Positions 5,823 to 9,919 of a stretch of 9,919 nucleotides of DNA are shown piece after piece. Within the stretch, counting starts at the first letter, position 1. The number at the start of each line of letters is the position of its first letter. Made by a program: the position numbers and the translations under genes. The notes below the pieces were generated by a model that saw only the letters and a program-made list of their open reading frames with translations, made no database searches and was not told where the DNA came from. The stretch comes from JAHIKV01 sp965195225 (GTDB lineage Bacteria; Planctomycetota; Planctomycetia; Pirellulales; Thermoguttaceae), in assembly GCA_965195225.1 (NCBI GenBank), contig CBDAFL010000320.1, forward strand, positions 1-9,919, read 5' to 3'.

Positions 5823-6010
5823 GGCGCGGCCTCCGCTGCTGGTTGTTTTCGAGATTCGATATAGCAAGCCAGATCGGTCGGGTCGAATCGGATTTCGTCG
5901 CCAGGCAACTTGACGCTCGGCAACTCGCCGTGCTTGGCAAGTTTCGCCACCTGCCGTGGCGTAAGGGCCAAGATTTCGGCCGCTTCAGAATCGGTAATCA
6001 AACGTGTCAT
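5813..6010 (-). CDS. Excisionase-like HTH protein (first of pair)
   Basis: This gene encodes 65 residues, almost entirely one HTH_17 domain: ITDSEAAEILALTPRQVAKL, AKHGELPSVKLPGDEIRFDP, DLACYIESRK, then a short Ala-rich tail. The length and lack of other domains suit an excisionase (Xis) or an AlpA-like activator. The start ATG at 6010 is chosen over an in-frame TTG at 6034; the Shine-Dalgarno site is poor, and a possible promoter at 6020-6047 would give an almost leaderless message. It overlaps the next HTH gene by 10 bases and heads the probable operon running to 4057. Location between integrase and replication genes is typical of control genes in integrative elements. Confidence 0.75.
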   Translation of the reverse strand: MTRLITDSEAAEILALTPRQVAKLAKHGELPSVKLPGDEIRFDPTDLACYIESRKQPAAEAAPCK

Positions 6011-6019
6011 GATTTTTGC

Positions 6020-6047
6020 AGCATACCGCCGCAAAAAACACGCTCAA
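6020..6047 (-). promoter_or_regulatory. Possible promoter of the HTH/replication operon
   Basis: On the minus strand TTGAGC (6047-6042) and TATGCT (6025-6020) are separated by 16 bases, a moderate sigma-70-type match (4 of 6 in each box). Transcription would begin about at the ATG at 6010, giving a leaderless or nearly leaderless message, which agrees with the weak ribosome site. Tandem repeats lie just upstream at 6065-6094. Confidence 0.3.
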
Positions 6048-6064
6048 TAGAGAAAAGCGCCGCT

Positions 6065-6094
6065 GTCCACTTTTGTCCACTTTTGGTCACTTGT
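6065..6094 (+). repeat. Three tandem 10-bp repeats upstream of HTH operon
   Basis: GTCCACTTTT occurs twice exactly (6065-6074, 6075-6084), followed by a diverged copy GGTCACTTGT (6085-6094) that contains the stop codon of the 210-aa gene. The 10-base period places the copies on one face of the helix. They sit 18 bases beyond the candidate -35 box at 6047, so they may be binding sites of an operon regulator or of an excisionase. Confidence 0.5.
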
Positions 6095-6719
6095 GGTCGG
6101 CAGGCAGGGCATCTACGTCCACTTGGTAGCTCTTGTCACTCAGCTTATTTGCGCGAATCCTGCCGGACTTTACATGGCGGATGAAAGTTTTTGCACATGC
6201 ATATCCAAACACCCGTGCCCATCGGCTCGGCGTATCGTGCTTTGACCATTTCACCTTGTCTGGTCTGGTCGCCGTTCGCTTGTCAATTCCATCGCACCGA
6301 AGGTAGGCTTTGATTTTCTTCGGCCGGCCATCCACCCATGCGCGCCATGTGCCGTTTTTTGCGGCTTGGTTGTAATCGTGTCCGTCGGCCGTAAGTCGAA
6401 TAGCGACCACATTGGCGCGCTTCAGAAGATTCTCTTTTGGCTTGCCGTCTCTTGCTGTCCAGGCCGCGGGGACTAGCCTATCGAGTTCCTTCTCCAGCAG
6501 CGTCCACCACGGCCCGCCGCCAACATAGCGACACTTCGGCATTTTCTTGTCGCCCATTTCGACAGTGACGACGATACGGACTTCCAACAGCCCGCTGGCG
6601 GATAATTGATTGACTGCCTCTTCGGTCACCCCTTCTGTTTCTTTGGCGTTTACTCGTCGCCACGCGGTAGTGGTCGTCGATCCCAGCCGGGCAATTCTTT
6701 CTGCAAGATGAGTGTGCAT
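6087..6719 (-). CDS. Hypothetical protein with HTH-like ends
   Basis: This gene encodes 210 residues; family not recognised. The N-terminal ~55 residues (LAERIARLGSTTTTAWRRV, EEAVNQLSASGLLEVRIVV) look like a winged helix that starts with a helical pair. The middle is basic with many Trp (GPWWTLLEKEL, GTWRAWVDGRPKKIKAYLRC). The last 45 residues (PSRWARVFGYACAKTFIRHV, KSGRIRANKLSDKSYQVDVD) have the pattern of an HTH_17/excisionase-type domain ending in a two-strand wing. It therefore may bind DNA at both ends. The ATG at 6719 is preferred over upstream in-frame starts because of AAGGGGAAG seven bases or fewer upstream. It lies between the integrase and the HTH pair, so a role in control or recombination is likely, but that is inference. 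Confidence 0.65.
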   Translation of the reverse strand: MHTHLAERIARLGSTTTTAWRRVNAKETEGVTEEAVNQLSASGLLEVRIVVTVEMGDKKMPKCRYVGGGPWWTLLEKELDRLVPAAWTARDGKPKENLLKRANVVAIRLTADGHDYNQAAKNGTWRAWVDGRPKKIKAYLRCDGIDKRTATRPDKVKWSKHDTPSRWARVFGYACAKTFIRHVKSGRIRANKLSDKSYQVDVDALPADHK

Positions 6720-6722
6720 GAT

Positions 6723-6771
6723 CTTCCCCTTTCGTTTCCGGGCGGCCAGCAGGCATCCGCGGAAGGGGAAG
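6723..6771 (-). promoter_or_regulatory. Inverted repeat covering a ribosome binding site
   Basis: On the minus strand CTTCCCCTT (6771-6763) is exactly complementary to AAGGGGAAG (6731-6723), the Shine-Dalgarno sequence of the gene starting at 6719. A transcript reading through from the integrase could fold so that the site is hidden, while one starting inside the loop would leave it free. A competing inner pair (CGGAA 6764-6760 with TTCCG 6740-6736) overlaps this stem. Confidence 0.35.
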
Positions 6772-6829
6772 CAACCACAGACACCCGCCGGCCGATTCGC
6801 CGCCGTCACGGCACCCGGCAATGCTTAAT

Positions 6830-8002
6830 CTACTTGTTTTCCTCCGAATCGAACAGCCACCGCCGCACGTGCTCAGTGACGGCCAACAGCCGGTCGTCGT
6901 CGATTCTCTCCCTGTATCGGGCACTCATATCGGCGCCGCTTGGCGCGTGCCCCATGATCGCCTGGACGGCTGCAAGGTCGTTTACCCCTTCGCCGATGGT
7001 CTGGAAGCCGTGGCGGATGCTATAGAAGCCCCGTTTCGGCTTGACCTTTGCGGCAGTCAACACGCGGGCAAACTCCCCGGCCACGCGGTAGCCGTTTGCG
7101 GCAAGGTAGGATTCGCCGCGGGGGCCGATAAATACGAGGGCCTTGTGTGCCTTGTCTTTGGGCTTCGGCCGTTGGGCGATCGCGGTCTGGATAGCTTCGA
7201 CCGTTTCGGGCCAGAGTGGGATTCGCCGCTCGACACCCGTCTTGGGCCTCGGATAGACCATCCAGCCGGTTTTCAGATTCACGTCCCCAACCGTCAGGCC
7301 GGCCACGTCACTATTCCCCAGGCCCCCGTTTGCGGCCAAGAGGATCATCGCCCGCATGTTCGGCCCGGCGACGGCCAACAGCGCCCGCAGTTCTGCCGCC
7401 TCGAACATCCGAGGGCCGGCCTTTGCCCGATTCTGCCGCAACACCTTGGCGGAGGGCTTCTTGAAGTCGGGGCCGAACCGGACCGGCTTGTCGAGTAGCC
7501 CCGCCTCGAAACCGTACTTGAAGATGGAGCGGATCCGCTGGATTTCGTTGCTCAGGCGGATCGGTCCCCACCGCTTCGCTATCGACGCCCGAAGCCGGCG
7601 GAAGTCGTCGGCAATCAGATCACCAACGGGACGCATCAAGCCGAACGCCTTGACCAGCCGGGCACAACTGGCGTGATACTCCGCGAAGGTCCGCTCGGTA
7701 AGCTCCCCAGCCTCCAAGAGTGCCTTCTTGTGACTCAGGAAGCCGTTCGCCAGTTCCCGTATCGAAGTCCCCTTGGCGTTTGCTCTCGGCGGCAGGCCGG
7801 CCAGGAGGGCGTCCTTCTCGGCAAGCCAGCGCTCGAGGGCGGCTTCGCCGTCGGGATCGGTGCTCGCCTTCCCGAAGTAGTGCATCTGGCCGCGAATCTT
7901 TTTGCACCATCGGTCGGTCTGGTGGACGAATAAGGGAAAGTCCTTGCGGGGCTTTCGGGCTTTGCTCCCCGGCTTCCCGGTGGTATTCTGGGGCATGGGC
8001 AT
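6830..8002 (-). CDS. Tyrosine recombinase (integrase) with unusual active site
   Basis: This gene encodes 390 residues. An N-terminal arm-binding-like region (~20-70) is followed by a core-binding SAM-like domain (~80-180, SIRELANGFLSHKKALLEAG) and the catalytic domain (~195-385). Visible active-site positions are K254 in RPKTGVERRIPL, R330-H331 in FYSIRHGFQT, H352 in IMGH and the nucleophile candidate Y363 in SARYRERI. Two expected residues differ: the first catalytic Arg (usually in GLRxxE) is N230 in GGLGNSD, and the His of HxLR is Tyr327. From memory, planctomycete integrases often read GFGNTD here, so this may be a family trait. It probably inserts and excises the element at the adjacent tRNA-Ser. 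ATG at 8002 has GAGAG just upstream; ATG at 7996 is an alternative. A good minus-strand promoter lies at 8077-8050. Confidence 0.9.
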   Translation of the reverse strand: MPMPQNTTGKPGSKARKPRKDFPLFVHQTDRWCKKIRGQMHYFGKASTDPDGEAALERWLAEKDALLAGLPPRANAKGTSIRELANGFLSHKKALLEAGELTERTFAEYHASCARLVKAFGLMRPVGDLIADDFRRLRASIAKRWGPIRLSNEIQRIRSIFKYGFEAGLLDKPVRFGPDFKKPSAKVLRQNRAKAGPRMFEAAELRALLAVAGPNMRAMILLAANGGLGNSDVAGLTVGDVNLKTGWMVYPRPKTGVERRIPLWPETVEAIQTAIAQRPKPKDKAHKALVFIGPRGESYLAANGYRVAGEFARVLTAAKVKPKRGFYSIRHGFQTIGEGVNDLAAVQAIMGHAPSGADMSARYRERIDDDRLLAVTEHVRRWLFDSEENK

Positions 8003-8023
8003 TTTCTCTCAGAATGGGCTTGC

Positions 8024-8096
8024 GGGTGTCAGCATTGGGTGTCAAGTGTATTTTAGCAAGGCCAATGAAAACGTCAATACCCTTGTTTTCAAGTGT
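8024..8096 (+). repeat. Short direct repeats between integrase and tRNA
   Basis: GGGTGTCA occurs at 8024-8031 and 8037-8044 (13-base offset), and TCAAGTGT at 8042-8049 and 8089-8096 (47-base offset). Both pairs lie between the integrase start and the tRNA, where an attachment site would carry integrase or excisionase arm sites, and they flank the integrase promoter. Eight-base repeats are short, so chance is possible. Confidence 0.35.
8050..8077 (-). promoter_or_regulatory. Promoter of the integrase gene
   Basis: Minus-strand TTGACG (8077-8072) and TAAAAT (8055-8050) are 16 bases apart, each a 5-of-6 match to sigma-70 boxes. The start site would be near 8043, leaving a leader of about 40 bases before the ATG at 8002. 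The TCAAGTGT and GGGTGTCA repeats overlap the start region, so autoregulation is possible. Confidence 0.55.
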
Positions 8097-8099
8097 TTC

Positions 8100-8186
8100 G
8101 GATGGGTGGCCGAGTGGTCTAAGGCGGCGGTCTTGAAAACCGCTGTGGGCGAGAGTCCACCGGGGGTTCGAATCCCTCCCCATCCG
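8100..8186 (+). tRNA. tRNA-Ser (UGA)
   Basis: This 87-base tRNA folds completely. The acceptor GGATGGG (8100-8106) pairs with CCCATCC (8179-8185), with discriminator G8186 and no encoded CCA. The anticodon stem GCGGT/ACCGC holds loop CTTGAAA, anticodon TGA. A long variable arm (TGTGGGCGAGAGTCCACC) and the serine-type D arm GGCCGAGTGG follow the expected order, and the T loop is TTCGAAT on a five-pair stem with one G-T pair. It reads codons UCA and, by wobble, UCG. The integrase gene lies beside its 5' end, making it the likely integration landmark. Confidence 0.97.
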
Positions 8187-8290
8187 CTTGTTCGCCGGTG
8201 CGGTCTCGCTAATCGCCGTACTTTCTTAGCGTACTCACGAGTTTGTTCCGCCGGATTCCCTTCTCCACGAACACCACGCCTTCGTACCTA

Positions 8291-9316
8291 ATGGCAGCTA
8301 TGAACCAACAGCCTGAATGCTCGAACGTACCTTCCGCAAGTTACACCCAACGCTGGCACGACCTGGCCGAACGTGTGCTGGGCGATCATCGCCTGACCGC
8401 CGAAGAAGGGTTGGCCGTTCTGCAAAGCGACGACGAAGAGTTGCTCGATCTGTTGGCGGCCGCCTATCGGGTGCGGCGCCACTGGTTCGGCAATCGGGTG
8501 AACTTGAACTTCCTGATGAACGCCAAGAGCGGCCTGTGCAGCGAGGACTGCGGCTACTGCTCGCAATCGCGGGTCTCAAAGGCCGAGATTGACCGTTACG
8601 GATTGGTCTCGCCCGAGCAAATAATAGACGGCGCGAGGATGGCCGCCGAGCGGCAATCAAAAACCTATTGCACGGTCATCTCCGGCCGTGCCCCGAGCGA
8701 TAAAGAGATCGACACGTTCGGTCGGATCGTGCCTCAAATCAAGGAGCAATTCGGACTGAAAATCTGTTTGTCGGTCGGGTTGCTTTCTCTCGAACAGGCT
8801 CGGCGGCTGAAGGACTGCGGCGTCGATCGGATCAACCACAATCTGAACACCAGCCGGCGATTCTATCCGAAAGTCTGCACCACACATTCGCATCAGGAAC
8901 GGCTCGATACACTGCGGAACGTGCATCAAGCGGGACTGGAGATTTGTTCGGGCGGAATCGTCGGCATGGGCGAGGAAGACAAAGACGTAGTTGAACTGGC
9001 GTTGACGCTCGGCGAGTTGGAAGTCGAGGCCACGCCGGTAAACTTCCTGCTGCCGATCGCCGGCACGCCGTTGGCGGAATGCCGCCGGCTAGACCCGCGC
9101 TACTGCCTGAAGGTGCTGGCATTGTTCCGGCTGGCCAATCCCCGCGGCGAGTTGCGGATTGCCGCCGGCCGCGAGGTTCACCTGGGGCCGTTGCAACCCC
9201 TGGGCCTGTTTCCGGCCAACTCGATCTTTGTCGGAGATTACCTTACCGCCGAAGGGCAGCCCCCCGAAGAAGACTATCGGATGATCGAGGCGTTGGGGTT
9301 TTCCGTGGGGCGTTGA
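8291..9316 (+). CDS. bioB: Biotin synthase
   Basis: This gene encodes 341 residues, close to the 346 of E. coli BioB. It inserts sulphur into dethiobiotin, the last step of biotin synthesis, using S-adenosylmethionine radicals in the cytoplasm. The radical-SAM motif CSEDCGYC gives C83, C87 and C90 for the 4Fe-4S cluster. C127 (YCTVISGR), C159 (ICLSVG), C219 (ICSGGI) and R289 (LRIAAGR) match the E. coli 2Fe-2S ligands C97, C128, C188 and R260 with a constant offset of about 30. GMGEEDKD, NFLLPIAGTPLA and ANSIFVGDYLT are also typical. ATG at 8291 is used; ATG at 8300 or a TTG at 8243 are alternatives, none with a clear ribosome site. No other biotin gene is next to it. It is a chromosomal gene bordering the element. 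Confidence 0.96.
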   Translation: MAAMNQQPECSNVPSASYTQRWHDLAERVLGDHRLTAEEGLAVLQSDDEELLDLLAAAYRVRRHWFGNRVNLNFLMNAKSGLCSEDCGYCSQSRVSKAEIDRYGLVSPEQIIDGARMAAERQSKTYCTVISGRAPSDKEIDTFGRIVPQIKEQFGLKICLSVGLLSLEQARRLKDCGVDRINHNLNTSRRFYPKVCTTHSHQERLDTLRNVHQAGLEICSGGIVGMGEEDKDVVELALTLGELEVEATPVNFLLPIAGTPLAECRRLDPRYCLKVLALFRLANPRGELRIAAGREVHLGPLQPLGLFPANSIFVGDYLTAEGQPPEEDYRMIEALGFSVGR

Positions 9317-9341
9317 CCCGAGACGGCTTTTTTGGCATAAT
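9313..9341 (+). promoter_or_regulatory. Promoter of the small basic-protein gene
   Basis: TTGACC (9313-9318) and CATAAT (9336-9341) are separated by exactly 17 bases, each a 5-of-6 sigma-70 match. The -35 box overlaps the bioB stop codon (9314-9316). Transcription would start near 9348, leaving about 28 bases of leader that include AAGGAG at 9364-9369. Confidence 0.65.
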
Positions 9342-9375
9342 GGCGGTTCTTTACTTTGGACACAAGGAGCCACGT

Positions 9376-9561
9376 GTGAGCAGCAGTGAACGCCAGCGAG
9401 AACTCCGGCGCCGCCGGCATCGTCGAAAGAAAGTCTCCATCCTCGCCCGAAAACTGGAGAAAGCCACCGTCTCTGAGCGCGCGATTATGGCCGGCAAGCT
9501 CCGCGCCCTGACCCCCGGCGGAGGTATCATCGCCGAACGCTGGGAACTCGAAAAACGATAG
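9376..9561 (+). CDS. Small basic protein, DUF6800-like
   Basis: This gene encodes 61 residues. The first 30 are strongly basic (SERQRELRRRRHRRKKVSIL), followed by a helical stretch (KLEKATVSERAIMAGKLRAL) and the end TPGGGIIAERWELEKR. I recall the pattern SERQREIRRRR..K...A...A..EK...A.K+R.LTPG as that of DUF6800, a short family known mainly from planctomycetes; function unknown. The GTG start at 9376 is chosen because AAGGAG lies six bases upstream and the promoter at 9313-9341 fits it. The reading frame stays open further upstream to 9079, but that part overlaps bioB in another frame. The basic, ribosomal-protein-like composition suggests RNA binding, which is inference. Confidence 0.75.
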   Translation: MSSSERQRELRRRRHRRKKVSILARKLEKATVSERAIMAGKLRALTPGGGIIAERWELEKR

Positions 9562-9575
9562 GGCGGCTTCTATTT

Positions 9576-9603
9576 CCCCCCCGCGAGTACATGGCGGGGA
9601 GGG
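9576..9603 (+). terminator. GC hairpin after the small basic-protein gene
   Basis: CCCCGC (9579-9584) pairs with GCGGGG (9594-9599) around a nine-base loop; three more C-G pairs (9576-9578 with 9601-9603) add on past one bulged A. It begins 14 bases after the stop codon, as a terminator would, but no T-run follows, so it may be a weak or factor-dependent terminator or one of the palindromic repeats of this region. Confidence 0.35.
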
Positions 9604-9621
9604 ACTGGTTGTGCGATTATT

Positions 9622-9753
9622 CGTCCCGGAGGGACGTTTGGCAATAGCCCAGCAGTTTACTGCTGGGAAGATGGGCAGCCTGGAGGAGCCAAGTCCCGTA
9701 GGGACGGCCGAATCGTTGGCGCCAGACACGTTTCCAACCGTCCCTACGGGACG
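9622..9753. repeat. REP-like palindrome cluster
   Basis: Four palindromes lie in 132 bases: CGTCCCGGAGGGACG (9622-9636), CCCAGCAGTTTACTGCTGGG (9648-9667, 9-bp stem, 2-base centre), GTCCCGTAGGGAC (9693-9705) and CGTCCCTACGGGACG (9739-9753). The last is the reverse complement of the third extended by one base, so 9693-9706 and 9739-9752 form a 14-base inverted pair around 32 bases. I recall the same GTCCCGTAGGGAC and CCCAGC..GCTGGG motifs recurring in planctomycete intergenic DNA, as REP-type repeats. No coding frame here is convincing. Confidence 0.7.
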
Positions 9754-9919
9754 AGCAGATTCCGTTCCCTCCTTTCGACCCAGCGATAAACAGGATTATG
9801 CATCCGCTAGCAACGATAGCAGAAAAACACTTGCCACAACGGAGCTTGTCATGCCAGTTCAACAATTTTCATAAAAATCTGAAATGATGATCATCACAAC
9901 CGTTGACGTAAGTCCCTAT
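9754..9919. other. AT-rich non-coding tail of the window
   Basis: Nothing firm is visible in these 166 bases. An ATG at 9884 opens a frame to the window end (MMIITTVDVSPY) but has no ribosome site. An eight-codon frame at 9851-9874 (MPVQQFS, stop) has GGAG six bases upstream and could be a leader peptide or chance. Base composition becomes AT-richer after about 9780, as expected of a promoter region for a gene to the right. Confidence 0.3.

Noticed and set aside
6720..6821. N-terminal extension of the 210-aa protein to 6821
   Set aside because: Extension is Cys/Gly/Arg-rich without pattern, and AAGGGGAAG directly before the ATG at 6719 marks the start.
6821..7498. 225-codon plus-strand open frame
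   Set aside because: Antisense to the catalytic domain of the integrase; no motif of its own.
8187..8290. Terminator or promoter between tRNA and bioB
   Set aside because: CGCTAA (8207-8212) and TTAGCG (8226-8231) form only a 6-bp stem with a 13-base loop and no T-run; TTGTTC with TAATCG 16 bases later is too weak a promoter to call.
9611..9874. 87-codon plus-strand open frame through the palindromes
   Set aside because: It runs across the REP-like repeats, has no ribosome site and no recognisable protein pattern.

Overview
The window looks like the right-hand end of an integrated phage-like element in a GC-rich bacterial chromosome, most likely a planctomycete. This host assignment is inference. 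It rests on the sequence style of the tyrosine recombinase, on a tiny basic protein resembling the planctomycete DUF6800 family, on a Cys-rich protein of a type I associate with planctomycete prophages, and on GTCCCGTAGGGAC and CCCAGCAGT..ACTGCTGGG palindromes in the last intergenic region. No database was searched.

Layout. From about 8000 back to 1 every gene is on the minus strand. In transcription order they are: a tyrosine recombinase (8002-6830); a 210-aa protein with helix-turn-helix-like ends (6719-6087); two small excisionase/AlpA-type HTH proteins (6010-5813, 5822-5568); a winged-helix replication initiator (5566-4790) whose linker DNA carries two blocks of iterons, a lambda-O-like origin; a DnaC/IstB-like AAA+ helicase loader (4779-4057); a winged-helix protein (3948-3178); a zinc-ribbon protein (3185-2994); a 69-aa protein (2916-2707); a prohead protease/major capsid fusion (2717-821) broken by a frameshift near 1425; a strong minus-strand terminator (775-739); a Cys-rich protein (727-140); and possibly the start of one more gene at the left edge. 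Spacings from 6010 down to 4057, and again from 3948 to 821, are overlaps or short gaps, which suggests operons. No portal or terminase lies just upstream of the protease/capsid gene, where a tailed phage normally has them.

From 8100 rightward the sequence is chromosomal and on the plus strand: tRNA-Ser(UGA), the probable integration landmark; bioB (biotin synthase); a small DUF6800-like gene with its own clear promoter; and a 358-base non-coding stretch with REP-like palindromes.

How the parts fit. The integrase and the small HTH proteins would handle integration, excision and control. The initiator would bind the iterons and the AAA+ protein would load the host helicase. The protease/capsid gene would build a head. 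The capsid gene now appears broken through a short deletion between two CTCGGCAA copies. Combined with the missing portal and terminase, this points either to a decaying prophage or to a satellite that keeps its own integration and replication module. The sequence left of the window would decide between them.
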